Assembly (NCBI GenBank): GCA_003558125.1
Contig: PWMQ01000099.1
Coordinates: 1 to 48,707, forward strand
Length of the DNA: 48,707 nt
Origin: Natronospira sp.
GTDB lineage: Bacteria > Pseudomonadota > Gammaproteobacteria > Natronospirales > Natronospiraceae
Reading direction: 5' to 3'
Part shown: positions 33,845-43,209 of the stretch, in pieces
Layout: the number at the start of each line of letters is the position of its first letter
Numbering within the stretch: the stretch's first letter is position 1
Program-made: the position numbers and the translations under genes
The notes under the pieces: model-generated
Databases searched by the model: none
What the model was told of the DNA's origin: nothing
Seen by the model: only the letters and a program-made list of their open reading frames with translations

Positions 33845-35049
33845 CGGGCCCGCACCCGCTGGCCGGCCTCGACATCGGCATTCGCCGGCAGGATCCTATC
33901 GCCTTCCTCGAGGCCTTCAAGGACTTCACTCTTGTCCAGCCCGCGCAGACCCAGGGTCACCTCGACTGCCTCTACCTGATTATCCACCACACGCCAGACC
34001 CGAGCGCGGTCACCGGCCACATCATCCAAGGCCTGATTGGGCAGGGCCAGCACGCCGTCGCGCTCACCCACCTGAATATCCACGGACACCGTCATGTCCT
34101 GGCGCAGAAAGGCCGGGGGCTCTGCCACCTCAAAGCGCAGGTTCACATTGCCCCGCTCCGGGTCCACCTGAGGACCGACGAATACCAGTTCCCCTTCGAA
34201 GGGCCGACCGGGGTAGGCATCGGCCTCGAACATGGCCCGCTGGCCAGTGCTCAGCCCCTCAAGGCTGATCTCATCCACCGGCGCCTCAATGATGAGCGGC
34301 CCATCCGGCGCGATCAGCAGCAGGGTAGTGCCGGGCTGCACGGTATCGCCCGGCTCCACCTGACGACGCAGCACCATCCCCTCGACCTGACTGGCAATGC
34401 GCGTCTTCTCCAATTCCGCGGCCGCCAGCGCCACCGCGTACTGGGCATCGGCCACTTCCTGTTCGGCCAGCAACCACTCGCTGCCATCCTCCTGCAGCGA
34501 CTGGCGACGCAGCCGGGCCCGGGTCAGCGCCGCCTCGGCCCGCTGAATCTCCAGCCGACTACGGTCCAGCTCCTCGGCACTGATCAACTCGCGCTCCAGC
34601 AACCGTTGCCGCCGTTCGGCTTCCCGCTCGGCCTGGGCGAGATTGGCGCGGGCTTCTCCCACTGCGGCTTCCGCATCCGGGCGCTCGAAACTCAACAGAC
34701 CCGCCCGCCGGGCCTTGGCCCGCGCCAGGCCGGTCTCGGCCCGGGCCAGGGAAGCACGCTGGGTGGCACCATCCAGCTCCACCAGCGGCTCGTCGGCCTC
34801 AACCCATTCGCCCTCATCGGTGTTCACCCGACGTACCTTGCCGACAATCTCGCTCCCCAGCTGCACCCGGTGACGAGTCAATACCCGCCCCGTGGTGACC
34901 ACATTCTGCCGGAGGGTGCCGCTGTCCACGGTCAATACCGAAATCCGGGGGCCCAGCAGCCGATCACTCGCCATGGGGACCAGAATCAGGACAGCCACGA
35001 CGGCCACAATCAGGCGCGGCCAGGTCAGCCACGGGAATTTCCTTGGCAT
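33841..35049 (-). CDS. HlyD/MacA-type periplasmic adaptor subunit
   Basis: 402-aa membrane-fusion protein. An N-terminal membrane anchor (about 10-28, LIVAVVAVLILVPMA) is followed by a biotinyl-lipoyl half (VVTTGRVLTRHRVQLGSEIVGKV), a long alpha-helical hairpin of Ala/Arg/Glu-rich coiled coil (about 90-200), the second lipoyl half (VEGMVLRRQVEPGDTVQPGTTLLLI) and beta-barrel domains. It links the inner-membrane exporter to an outer-membrane channel such as TolC, which is not encoded here. GGAGTAAACGCA precedes ATG 35049; the open frame runs on to 35235 but overlaps the divergent gene and lacks a ribosome site there. Confidence 0.93.
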   Translation of the reverse strand: MPRKFPWLTWPRLIVAVVAVLILVPMASDRLLGPRISVLTVDSGTLRQNVVTTGRVLTRHRVQLGSEIVGKVRRVNTDEGEWVEADEPLVELDGATQRASLARAETGLARAKARRAGLLSFERPDAEAAVGEARANLAQAEREAERRQRLLERELISAEELDRSRLEIQRAEAALTRARLRRQSLQEDGSEWLLAEQEVADAQYAVALAAAELEKTRIASQVEGMVLRRQVEPGDTVQPGTTLLLIAPDGPLIIEAPVDEISLEGLSTGQRAMFEADAYPGRPFEGELVFVGPQVDPERGNVNLRFEVAEPPAFLRQDMTVSVDIQVGERDGVLALPNQALDDVAGDRARVWRVVDNQVEAVEVTLGLRGLDKSEVLEGLEEGDRILPANADVEAGQRVRAR

Positions 35050-35205
35050 TGCGTTTACTCCACGCTGCTCGGGGCTTGCTGCTGAAAAGTCTTCTCGCAT
35101 CTTAAGGGGGAAACCGGCCCAAGCCCATACCCCTGAGCCAAACTTGAATATACTGTCCACGACGTCTAGCTTGCGAGGAAAGGGTATACAGAGGATTCCC
35201 CTATC

Positions 35206-35805
35206 ATGGCCATAAACCAGCATGCCGAGCCGCAATTCCGCCTGCGAGAGCTGCTACCGTTGGGGTATCTCTATTTGTTGCTACTCGGCATTGCCAGTCA
35301 GTCCATCCACTATGCCTTTCTCGGCATTAACATCATGGCCTATTCCGATTTGCTGGATGTACTGCTGAGTCCCGTCGTACTGATTACGGACCACATAGCC
35401 TTCCTGTTGACCACAGTCCTGCTACCCCTTCTGCTATGGTTTTACCTGAAATACATTCGCCGGTACTACGCCCAACACAAGCCGGAAGTGCTGAAATCCG
35501 GCACAAATACCTGGCACCCCCTGGACCAATGGATGCTCCTGACCGCCCTCTTGCTATTCTGTGCCTTCCTGGGCTTCGGCGTAGGTGGCGGCCTGGCCAC
35601 CCAGCAGACACTCAGCAGTAGTGACTTTGACCCGGATCATCGAGTGGTATTTGCGGACGGAAACAGCGCCGAGATCATGAAGCTGGGGATCAACAACAGC
35701 TTCCTGTTCTATGCCGTCGAAGGGCACCCCCACGTTATCGTCTCGCCCATCGACGACAATGTGCATGCCATTTCACGGCTTAGCCGGAAGGCTTCAGAGG
35801 AGTAA
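35206..35805 (+). CDS. Membrane protein of unknown function
   Basis: 199-aa protein with three predicted membrane helices (about 16-38, 58-82 and 108-130) and a soluble C-terminal domain of about 65 residues (DPDHRVVFADGNSAEIMKLG, HPHVIVSPID). No family recognised. Divergent from the ABC exporter operon with about 156 bases between the starts. The ribosome site is weak (GAGGA, ten bases off), so the start is moderately sure. Confidence 0.68.
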   Translation: MAINQHAEPQFRLRELLPLGYLYLLLLGIASQSIHYAFLGINIMAYSDLLDVLLSPVVLITDHIAFLLTTVLLPLLLWFYLKYIRRYYAQHKPEVLKSGTNTWHPLDQWMLLTALLLFCAFLGFGVGGGLATQQTLSSSDFDPDHRVVFADGNSAEIMKLGINNSFLFYAVEGHPHVIVSPIDDNVHAISRLSRKASEE

Positions 35806-35877
35806 GCCAGCCGCTGATTCCGGCAAGTCGCCTCATTGGCGGTGAGCAACTCAGGATGCGATTCACTCTGGCTTCAA

Positions 35878-38046
35878 TCAATCGCTGTCACTTGGCTTGG
35901 CATCGATCAGATCATCCAGGCTCAGATGGAGATCCTGAGTGCCGGGCCAGGGCTTGCGGATCATTGGGGCCTGGAGCGTCTTGGCTTTCTCCAGCCAGGC
36001 TTTTGCCGGGCCATCGATAATGATGAAGCTGGATTGGCCAAGCCCTCGATTGGCGCCACGGCCAGGCCGTCGATGGAAAACCTCTATCCGATGGCTGCCA
36101 TCATGGGCTTCGATTCCGTTGCCGTGGAAACCGTAACGCGCCGGAAAACCTCGGCTCTGGTAAACATCAAAATAGATAATCCGCGACCAACGCCTTCTCG
36201 TCTCGGCTTCCTGACCGATAACGATATTCCTGGGCACATCGTCGATGAGGAGCGCAATGGAGCAACGCGTCGCCTGACCATATTGCTCTGACAGGAAACC
36301 GGCCACCGTGCCCCGTCTCAGGAAGAATCTTGAGAAGAAGGCAACAATGCCGTTACTGAACTCGGCAATGGCGCCTCGGGCCTGGTCACGGGTCCATCGT
36401 TCGAAATCCTTGCGGGTGTCCTCGTGAACGGAAAGATAATCCCTATGCCCGATGTCGTCATAATCCAGGGGCGGAGGGGCATGTTGATCGGCATTGGCAA
36501 CCAAGGGCTTGGCGCCGTCGATCTTCGCGGTGAGGACCCGGGCGGCCACGTCCTCGCCGGCACGAAAGTCATGCTCCCGGAATCTTTCATCGAAGAAACC
36601 GCCGAAACCGCTCAGGAATCCGCCTTTCAGTAGCACCCGGTCCTCGGGGCCGATGGAGGCTGGGGTGATACCCACCAGATTGATCTTCTTTTTGTCTTCG
36701 AGGCGCGCCAGTTTGCTGATCAACAGATCAAGCTCATCAGCGGCAGACACTGGCCTATCGCCTGCCTTGCGCTCAAAGGCGGCTGTGAGCTCTGCACCGA
36801 AATCCACGCCTGGATCAGGATTGCCTTTGGATTCGGCATCCAGTCGATACAGCGATTCCAACACTGCCCGCAGCCCTTCACGGGCTGAGTCCGGCAAGGC
36901 ATCACCAATCGCCCGAATGTCCTCTCGATGCTCGCCCAACCACTGGACGCGGCGGTTCACGGCGGCAGCTCGCAGCCAGTCCCGATAATTGGCCTGGCTG
37001 GTGTTCGCACCGGAAAGACCCTGAAGCACCGCGGCAATCCCGCTGTAACGATCACGGGGTTCCACCGTGCCATCAGTGGTCAACTCACCCGGCTCAAGAT
37101 GGGGCAAGCGGGTCGCCTCGCTGGTACCGGAGATATTGGGGTCAATGAAGATAAAGACCCGCTCGACGTCCTCATCACCGGCGTCCCGGATCTTGGCCAG
37201 CCGTATCGCCTCGCGAAGGGGTTCGTTGCGAAAGACGCCCCCGTCCACATAGGCGTAACTCGTCTCCTCGGGCGCTATCCCGCCCGGAAACTCCTCGGTG
37301 TCATACTCCCAGCCTTCACGCTGCAAATTGCGCGGAGCAAAGGCGCCCGGGAAAGCGCCCGAAGCGATCGCTGCCTCAATCATCCCCTGCCACGATTCAG
37401 ATTGACCGCCGTCCCAGGGCGCCACTAATCTTGCCCGGGCCCGTCTAGCCGCAGCGCGAGCACGCTCATCGGGCGCACGATGCAGGGCGAAGCGAATGGG
37501 GTCGTGGTGATAGGTGGTCTGGATGGCGTCCGCGAAGACACTGTCCGCACCCTCCGCCGAGCCACCACCCGTCCGGGCCTGGCGTATGAGCTGTCCTTCG
37601 GCCCTGACCGGGATACCATTGAGGTTGCTTAGCGCCAGGCTGACCAGCGTACCGTCCGCAAACAGATCATGAGGCGTTTCCCCCGGCGGCTCGTCGAAAG
37701 GCAGAAAGGCCTCCGCGATCTGATCAATGATCTGACCGGGAAACAGGGAGGGATCTTCATGCTCGGTCATCAGGCGCTGGATGCCCATATAGTCCGGGTC
37801 GGTCCAGCTCCGGCGCAGCTCCTCGCGGATGGTCTCGGTACTCGCCCCCCGATACATCTGATGCAGCAGCATAACCAGCGCCATGCTGCCCGCCGAGGCC
37901 CCGGAAAGGACATCGATCTTCGGATCACACCAGTGCTCGGCCGGATTCTGCAGCAGCTTCACAACCCGCGCCAAGGCCCCGGCCGAAAAGGCCCCAAGGC
38001 TCACCCCACCGCCCATGATCAAGGCAAAGCGAATCTTTCTCGCCAT
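35878..38046 (-). CDS. Patatin-like phospholipase
   Basis: 722-aa protein. The patatin domain begins with the Gly-rich oxyanion motif MGGGVSLGAFSAGAL, the nucleophile elbow GASAGS (Ser51) and the catalytic Asp in YVDGGVFRNEPL (Asp268). The dyad Ser-Asp is complete. The C-terminal 400 residues have no recognised domain; they contain mixed charged helices and EDRVLLKGGFLSGFGGFFDERFREHDF. It probably cleaves acyl chains from phospholipids, in the cytoplasm or after secretion (no signal peptide is seen). GGGGAGGGGG precedes the ATG. The protein is longer than typical bacterial patatins (300-400 aa). Confidence 0.9.
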   Translation of the reverse strand: MARKIRFALIMGGGVSLGAFSAGALARVVKLLQNPAEHWCDPKIDVLSGASAGSMALVMLLHQMYRGASTETIREELRRSWTDPDYMGIQRLMTEHEDPSLFPGQIIDQIAEAFLPFDEPPGETPHDLFADGTLVSLALSNLNGIPVRAEGQLIRQARTGGGSAEGADSVFADAIQTTYHHDPIRFALHRAPDERARAAARRARARLVAPWDGGQSESWQGMIEAAIASGAFPGAFAPRNLQREGWEYDTEEFPGGIAPEETSYAYVDGGVFRNEPLREAIRLAKIRDAGDEDVERVFIFIDPNISGTSEATRLPHLEPGELTTDGTVEPRDRYSGIAAVLQGLSGANTSQANYRDWLRAAAVNRRVQWLGEHREDIRAIGDALPDSAREGLRAVLESLYRLDAESKGNPDPGVDFGAELTAAFERKAGDRPVSAADELDLLISKLARLEDKKKINLVGITPASIGPEDRVLLKGGFLSGFGGFFDERFREHDFRAGEDVAARVLTAKIDGAKPLVANADQHAPPPLDYDDIGHRDYLSVHEDTRKDFERWTRDQARGAIAEFSNGIVAFFSRFFLRRGTVAGFLSEQYGQATRCSIALLIDDVPRNIVIGQEAETRRRWSRIIYFDVYQSRGFPARYGFHGNGIEAHDGSHRIEVFHRRPGRGANRGLGQSSFIIIDGPAKAWLEKAKTLQAPMIRKPWPGTQDLHLSLDDLIDAKPSDSD

Positions 38047-38254
38047 CAGTCCCCCTCCCCAGGCCAGCCGATTCCCTTCCGCCAGCTAATTAACAGCTCG
38101 TTTGGAAGAGGGAGACAGAAGGACCCCGGCCAGCCCAATTGCGTATCAACAGTTCCAATAAAGCGTAGGTGGGAAAAGCCCGGCATTCAACGGCAACACC
38201 CCCCTTCGGATCCGGGAAGCCAGCCCGGTCCGATTCTGCGCCAAAGATGTTGGC
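38047..38254. other. Leader and promoter region between divergent genes
   Basis: No gene is seen between the patatin start and the shared stem-loop element. The stretch holds several GC-rich inverted segments (for example around 38190-38235). A GCGCC at 38239 can pair with GGCGC at 38274, enclosing the shared element and a CAAAGATG sequence that is also present beside the copy at 46596. Confidence 0.4.
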
Positions 38255-38275
38255 GGTACCCCGTCTGGGGGGTGG
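38255..38275 (+). promoter_or_regulatory. Shared G-rich stem-loop element, copy 2
   Basis: Sequence: GGT, ACCCC, GTCT, then GGGGGGTGG. CCCC pairs with GGGG around a GTCT loop. It lies 105 nt upstream of the 947-aa lipoprotein start, and 17 of its 21 positions match the copy at 46596. Function (RNA leader or protein-binding site) is inferred. Confidence 0.55.
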
Positions 38276-38380
38276 CGCTTATCGGATGAATGCTCGATGC
38301 TCATGTATCGTCTGGGGATCAAAACAAACCCTTTTCGTACGGGCATTCCTGCAATGCCACGATCAGGCTAGGAGGGACAA

Positions 38381-41224
38381 ATGTATAAATTCAATAAGAT
38401 AGAAAAGTTCAGGTGCCGAAACACACTGATGCTGGCATTCGGCATTATGTTCATTCATGGCTGCTCCTCCAGCAGTTCGAGTAACGACCCGCTGGCGACC
38501 ATCGGTGGGCAGATCACCGGTCTTGGTGATGAGCCGGTAGTCCTGACGTTGAATGACGAAGACGAGCTGACCATCGACAGCGATGGCCCATTCGAGTTCG
38601 AAATGGGTATCGCGCATGGCGAGGACTACAACGTCGTAATCATTTCTCAACCCGGTGATGTCGCGTGTGGCAGCGAAAATGCCACGGGAAGCGTCGACGA
38701 AGACGATGTGGACGATATCCAGATCGAGTGCGGTGGTTTACACATGTCTTCGCGGCAGGGCGATGCCAGCGTTCATCTGGATTGGTGGCCGGCCGTCGAT
38801 GGTGACCTGCTCTACTCAACGGATCGCAACTGCGACTGGAGCAATGTCCAGGCCTGTGAGAACGGTGGCATGATTCCAGATGTCTCAGGTGGGTCAATCG
38901 ACATTATTGCTGCCGACGAAGGCCTGGCGCTGGATCGGAACTACCACTTTAGCCTCCAGATGCCCGAGCACCATGCTGCCACCACTGTCGGTGTTGCGCC
39001 ATTCTACCAGTACGCCGCGCCCGTACTCGGCATTGTCATGGACGATCAGCGCATATATGCAGGTGGCTACGGCCGCTACTTTGGTGGCGCGACTCAAGGC
39101 ATAAGCTGGTTCCGCGACGACGGTAGCGAGATGACGGTTACCGGCCCCAATTACCGCTTGCCCAATGGAACGACACAAGTCATGGTGGAGGACCCCAATG
39201 GTGGCTGGTTTGTAGCGGGCCAGTTCGATGGCGGTGGGGACTTTCCAAATCAGCTGATCGCGCGACTGCACCCGGATGGCACGGTTGACCAGGACTGGGA
39301 AGTCACATTTGACGGTAATGTCACGTTCATTTCGGACATTCTCGTGCATGACGACCACCTCTATATTGCCGGTCGATTCGGCGAGATACAGGGAAGCAGC
39401 GATCATGCTGCCCTGGCGCGATTGACCCTGGATGGGGAACTGGACGAAGACTTCAATCCTGAAATCCCAGAAAACCCATCACAAATCACCAATGTGGATA
39501 GCATTCTTGCATCCGGCGACCATCTCTATGTTGGCGGAAACTTCGTCGTATCAGGTGATTCCGATGTGAACATCGGCGTCATTGATGCTGAAACCGGGGA
39601 ACATATCCAGACCTTTGATGCAGCGACCGATGGTCGGGTCACTGCTATGCTGCTTCAAGATGACCAACTGTATATTTCTGGTCGTTTCGAAGAAGTCAAC
39701 AACACTCCTCGCCCAGGTCTCGCCTTACTGGATGCGGATACAGGGGCCCTTGATACAACATTCACGCCGGACATTGAAGACCCCTTCCTAATGGACATGG
39801 AGCTTGTCGACAATCGTCTATTCATCGCAGGGCAGTTTGAAACCATCAATGGAAGTCCTTGGAATCATCTAGCGGCCTTGCATGCCGAAACCGGGGTTCT
39901 GGACATCAACATTGAAACCGAAACCGATGGGGTCGTTTATACGGTCGATCATCGGGACGGGTATCTTTATGTAGGTGGCGCTTTCAGTGAGGTCAACGGG
40001 AATTCCGCTCACAGGGTCGCACGTCTAGACACTGCCAATGCTTTCCAGCCTGACGATGGCTGGCACCTGTCCTTTGACGGGATCGTGCTTGGTCTAGTCG
40101 AGACGGAAGACAAGGTTGCGGTACTTGGGCTACTCTGGACAGCTGGCGGCAGGGACGTGGGCCACCTGGCCGCCTTTGATGCCCTCACGGGTGAGCTGGA
40201 CGAAAGCTGGGATGCCAATGTCAGGGGCTTGGTGGTAGCCGACCTGCAGATTCATGAAGGTGAATTGTTTGCTGTTGGGGCATTCAATCAGGCAGGCGGC
40301 GAGTCAAGAGGTCATGGTGCGGCGTTTAACTTGCATGATGGTAGCGCCTTGGACTGGGACCCGGATGTATCTGGCACTCAGGTTGTGACAGTTGAACCCG
40401 TGGCAGACGGGCATCTTGCGATCGGCGGCCAGTTCACAAAAGCCGGAGGGGAAACGCGCTCGTCACTCGCCATTCTCGATAGCAGCCTTGGGAACGCCAT
40501 CACCGGTACCGGCGACCCGGAGGTATTGGGAAGCGTACTCTCGCTTTCCCATTTCCCTGACCAGGACATTCTCTTCGTAGGGGGTGCTTTCGGTGATATT
40601 GGCGGTAGCGATAATGGGAATATCGCTGCAGTGAGCGACACCGGGCTCTCACCCATCACCTGGGATCCGGACCCGAATCGATCTGTCTGGTCAGTTCTCT
40701 CTGACGGCGATGACCATGTCCTGGCAGGGGGTGATTTCACCGAAATCGGTGGAGGGGCTCAGGGTCGCTTCGCATTGCTGTCATCTGGCGGAAGTGTGGT
40801 TGCGGATACCCCGGAGGCAAATGGAACCGTATTCGACATGTCCCTTGATACGGATAGCGGTCGGCTTCTGGTCGCAGGCAGGTTCACCGAGTTCGCGGGT
40901 GAACCCGCCATTGGGCTGGCCGAGCTGAACCTGGAGAACTTGGAATTTTCGCCGCTTGGCCCCACCCCTGAATTCAACGGGGAAGTCCGGGCTGTCGCGC
41001 AAGGGAATCAAAGAATTGTCGTCGGCGGATTTTTTGCCGACATGAGCGGAGATGGCCATGCCGGCTTCGTGATTGTCGATGACGACTTTCAGCCACTTAT
41101 CGAAGCACCGCCAGGCCGTTTTCATGCAAGCCAATCGCAGATTTCGGCAAATTCCGCCCAAGGCCAGGTTGGCGAGTTTGCCGAGAAAGGGCCTTTGGGT
41201 CTGCTTGATCCCTTCAACCACTGA
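38381..41224 (+). CDS. Giant repeat-propeller lipoprotein 1
   Basis: 947-aa lipoprotein, lipobox FIHGC with Cys28 and a Ser-rich linker. Residues about 40-115 form one copy of a beta module (IGGQITGLGDEPVVLTLND ... IQIEC) common in gammaproteobacterial surface proteins. Next comes a domain with CDWSNVQACENGGMIPDVSGG, then about 13 repeats of roughly 50 residues with cores such as LYIAGRFGEIQGS, LYVGGNFVVSG, LFVGGAFGDIGGSD and VLAGGDFTEIGGGA, resembling delta-60 or kelch-like propeller repeats. It is very acidic. AGGAGGGACAA precedes the ATG. A paralog lies at 43210-46341 on the other strand. It is probably on the cell surface; a binding or adhesion role is inferred. Confidence 0.85.
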   Translation: MYKFNKIEKFRCRNTLMLAFGIMFIHGCSSSSSSNDPLATIGGQITGLGDEPVVLTLNDEDELTIDSDGPFEFEMGIAHGEDYNVVIISQPGDVACGSENATGSVDEDDVDDIQIECGGLHMSSRQGDASVHLDWWPAVDGDLLYSTDRNCDWSNVQACENGGMIPDVSGGSIDIIAADEGLALDRNYHFSLQMPEHHAATTVGVAPFYQYAAPVLGIVMDDQRIYAGGYGRYFGGATQGISWFRDDGSEMTVTGPNYRLPNGTTQVMVEDPNGGWFVAGQFDGGGDFPNQLIARLHPDGTVDQDWEVTFDGNVTFISDILVHDDHLYIAGRFGEIQGSSDHAALARLTLDGELDEDFNPEIPENPSQITNVDSILASGDHLYVGGNFVVSGDSDVNIGVIDAETGEHIQTFDAATDGRVTAMLLQDDQLYISGRFEEVNNTPRPGLALLDADTGALDTTFTPDIEDPFLMDMELVDNRLFIAGQFETINGSPWNHLAALHAETGVLDINIETETDGVVYTVDHRDGYLYVGGAFSEVNGNSAHRVARLDTANAFQPDDGWHLSFDGIVLGLVETEDKVAVLGLLWTAGGRDVGHLAAFDALTGELDESWDANVRGLVVADLQIHEGELFAVGAFNQAGGESRGHGAAFNLHDGSALDWDPDVSGTQVVTVEPVADGHLAIGGQFTKAGGETRSSLAILDSSLGNAITGTGDPEVLGSVLSLSHFPDQDILFVGGAFGDIGGSDNGNIAAVSDTGLSPITWDPDPNRSVWSVLSDGDDHVLAGGDFTEIGGGAQGRFALLSSGGSVVADTPEANGTVFDMSLDTDSGRLLVAGRFTEFAGEPAIGLAELNLENLEFSPLGPTPEFNGEVRAVAQGNQRIVVGGFFADMSGDGHAGFVIVDDDFQPLIEAPPGRFHASQSQISANSAQGQVGEFAEKGPLGLLDPFNH

Positions 41225-41234
41225 TCCGGAAGCG

Positions 41235-41268
41235 TTCGGGGGCCGATGACTGATCATCGGCCCCCGAA
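41235..41268 (+). terminator. Long hairpin after lipoprotein 1
   Basis: TTCGGGGGCCGATGA pairs exactly with TCATCGGCCCCCGAA around a four-base loop, 10 bases after the stop. No T run follows. It may stop transcription or protect the mRNA end. Confidence 0.65.
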
Positions 41269-41367
41269 ACTCTCCTTCTGCGAAGACACTGCCTCGCCCA
41301 AACGGACGCTTCTTTGCGCATTTACTGGTCTTGACGGGGCCTGCTTTTTATCCAAACCGGCTCAACG

Positions 41368-41730
41368 CTACGATTCCGCCTCCATACTGTCATCACTGGT
41401 CCTGAGGAACCAAATGGCAGTACCGGCAACGAGTGCAAAAATCACCAGCGCGCCGACCAAGAAGGGCGCAATAGTCGGATTGGGAAACAAATAAATCAGA
41501 AGGGAAACCGTAGCGAGCGATGCAATCGTGTAGAAAACAGCGAGCAGCCAAAGCGCGGTGCGTGCCGCATAGTCAGAAATCAGGCAGGCCATGAACGGCA
41601 CCATACCGAAGGCGAGGAATATCGCCAATACGATCAGAAACAATCCACCAGGTGCTCCATCAAGGGAAAACACCACAGGCAAGCCAGTCACCCCTGCAAG
41701 AAACCCCGTAATCATGCGGCATTGGACCAT
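41368..41730 (-). CDS. Small four-helix membrane protein
   Basis: 120-aa hydrophobic protein with about four helices (residues 5-22, 28-51, 57-80 and 88-108) and an acidic tail (TSDDSMEAES). No family recognised. ATG 41730 is the longest form; ATG 41715 is an alternative. Neither has a clear ribosome site. It lies in a pair with another small membrane protein upstream on the same strand. Confidence 0.6.
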   Translation of the reverse strand: MVQCRMITGFLAGVTGLPVVFSLDGAPGGLFLIVLAIFLAFGMVPFMACLISDYAARTALWLLAVFYTIASLATVSLLIYLFPNPTIAPFLVGALVIFALVAGTAIWFLRTSDDSMEAES

Positions 41731-41810
41731 ACTTGAAACGATGATAGTTCATCACCTCCCCTCCATAGCGCTTAAACACCCGAGCAAGTAGATACCAATC
41801 ACTACTCTCA

Positions 41811-42071
41811 TCAAGAAAGCTCCACGGTGCTGCCTTGCTGATCAAGCTCATGATAGGCGAGTGACAGAAAACCGGTCTCTACCACGAGAATGGCGACCAA
41901 TAGAATGCTCAGTCCAATCTCAATCGCTGCGGGCAGATCGGCGGCCAGAAGGAATACAAACGGGAATGCGGCTGCGAAGTAGTGCCCGTAATACCGGAGC
42001 AGATAAACCGCTCCGACGACAATCTTCAAAATATCCAGGGAACGCTTCGCCTTGATAGCGGCGGTACTCAT
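41811..42071 (-). CDS. Small membrane protein
   Basis: 86-aa protein with two membrane segments (about 30-47 and 50-73) preceded by a basic N-terminal region (IKAKRSLDILKIVVGAVYLLRYYG). AAAAGGGGGGGG precedes ATG 42071. Not recognised. It is separated from the next minus-strand membrane gene by 80 bases, likely one transcript. Confidence 0.65.
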   Translation of the reverse strand: MSTAAIKAKRSLDILKIVVGAVYLLRYYGHYFAAAFPFVFLLAADLPAAIEIGLSILLVAILVVETGFLSLAYHELDQQGSTVELS

Positions 42072-42270
42072 ACCCCCCCCTTTTCAACTGCGACCCCAAA
42101 TGGCCTTGCACTATACCTGGCGAGCGCCTCAGCAAGCGAGGCGCTGTATCTTGGACTATTTTCCAGCAACGCTGGATCGGCGGTTCCCCATCCGGCCCTG
42201 ACGGCTCCTTCTCCCTTCCCCGCGCTTCGTCGTTGCGATTAGGATGGCGCAAGGCACGGAGGATGATCTC

Positions 42271-42450
42271 ATGAACGAGCAGTCGGCGGCGATCAGGCTG
42301 GATGGCGTGGACAAGGACTTCGCCGAGGCCGGGCGGTCGCGGCAGGTGCTGGCGCAGGTGTCGCTGTAGGTGGCGCCCGGTGGGCAGCTGGCCATTGTCG
42401 GGCGCAGCGGGGCGGGCAAGTCGACGCGGCTGAACGTGATTGGCGGCCAG
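42271..42450 (+). pseudogene. ABC transporter ATPase N-terminal relic
   Basis: From an ATG with GGAGG upstream, 60 codons read as the beginning of a LolD-type ATPase: IRLDGVDKDFAEAGRSRQVL, then AIVGRSGAGKST (Walker A) and LNVIGG. An in-frame TAG at 42367 stands where Glu is usual (TAG for GAG), and a STLLN motif has become STRLN. After about 42450 the similarity ends abruptly and another gene's C-terminal half begins in a different frame. The rest of the ATPase and an expected FtsX-type permease are gone. A deletion followed by decay is the simplest reading. Confidence 0.8.
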
Positions 42451-43066
42451 GGCCTGCGAATTCGAGCTGGACCTGACGCTGAACCCGGCCCGCCCCCACG
42501 TCCTGCAGGGCGATCAGGGCTACAGCCGGAAAGGCCCCGACCCTGGCAACGCCTCCCGCTACTTCTCCTACACCCGCCTCGACACCCAAGGCCTCATCCA
42601 CCTGGACGAGGAAGCACACCGGGGGGAGGGTCTCGGCTGGATGGACCGGGAATGGGGCAGCAGCGCCCTGAGCGAAGAGCAGACCGGCTGGGACTGGTTC
42701 TCCCTGCAACTCTCCGACGGTAGCGACATCATGTTCTACCGCCTGCGGGAAGAGAACGGCCAAACCAGCCCCTTCAGCAAGGGCCTCCACGTCACCCCCG
42801 ACGGCGACACCCGTCTGCTCACCGTCAACGATGTCGAGCTCGACATCCAATCCCACTGGCAAAGCCCAAAAACCGGCGTCCGCTACCCTCTCGCCTGGCA
42901 ACTCCGCATCCCGGAACTGGCGCCAACCCTGAATATCGAACCACGTCTCGAGGCCCAGGAAATCGACGGCACCTTCCGTTACTGGGAAGGGGCGATGACC
43001 GTAGAGGGGGAGCGCGAGGGCCAGGCGATTGATGGACAAGGCTATCTGGAGTTGGCGGGATACTGA
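42451..43066 (+). pseudogene. AttH/carotenoid 1,2-hydratase-like C-terminal half, 5' end deleted
   Basis: About 204 codons match the second half of AttH-type lipocalin-like proteins: LTLNPARPHVLQGDQGYSRKG, YFSYTRLDTQGLI, LGWMDREWGSSAL, QTGWDWFSLQLSDGSDIMFY, and the end FRYWEGAMTVEGE ... GYLELAGY. The full protein is about 350-380 aa with a signal peptide. Here the N-terminal half and start are absent; an open frame begins only by chance at 42440 (TTG). In intact loci attH follows an ABC ATPase and an FtsX permease, so the fusion with the ATPase relic just upstream points to one large deletion. The remaining frame is undamaged, so the event may be recent. Confidence 0.82.
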
Positions 43067-43147
43067 CACATACCCATTTGAGTCCTTTCCCACGCCTGGG
43101 CGATCCAGCCATGCTGACAGCACTCCGCTCGGTTTGCCCCAGAAAAG

Positions 43148-43173
43148 AAAAGGGAGGCCGAAGCCTCCCTTTT
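43148..43173. terminator. Bidirectional intrinsic terminator
   Basis: AAAAGGGAGGC pairs exactly with GCCTCCCTTTT around a CGAA tetraloop. It lies between the attH relic and the end of the giant lipoprotein 2 gene and can serve both directions. Confidence 0.9.
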
Positions 43174-43209
43174 CCAGGTATTGCCCCAGTTGGGGCTGAT
43201 GCCTTTTCC

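Noticed and set aside
38190-38212. Minus-strand GGGGGGTG upstream of the patatin gene as a further element copy
   Set aside because: The left arm and loop do not match and the flanks differ.
41660-41851. 63-codon minus-strand open frame between two small membrane proteins
   Set aside because: It overlaps both better-supported neighbours and has no ribosome site.
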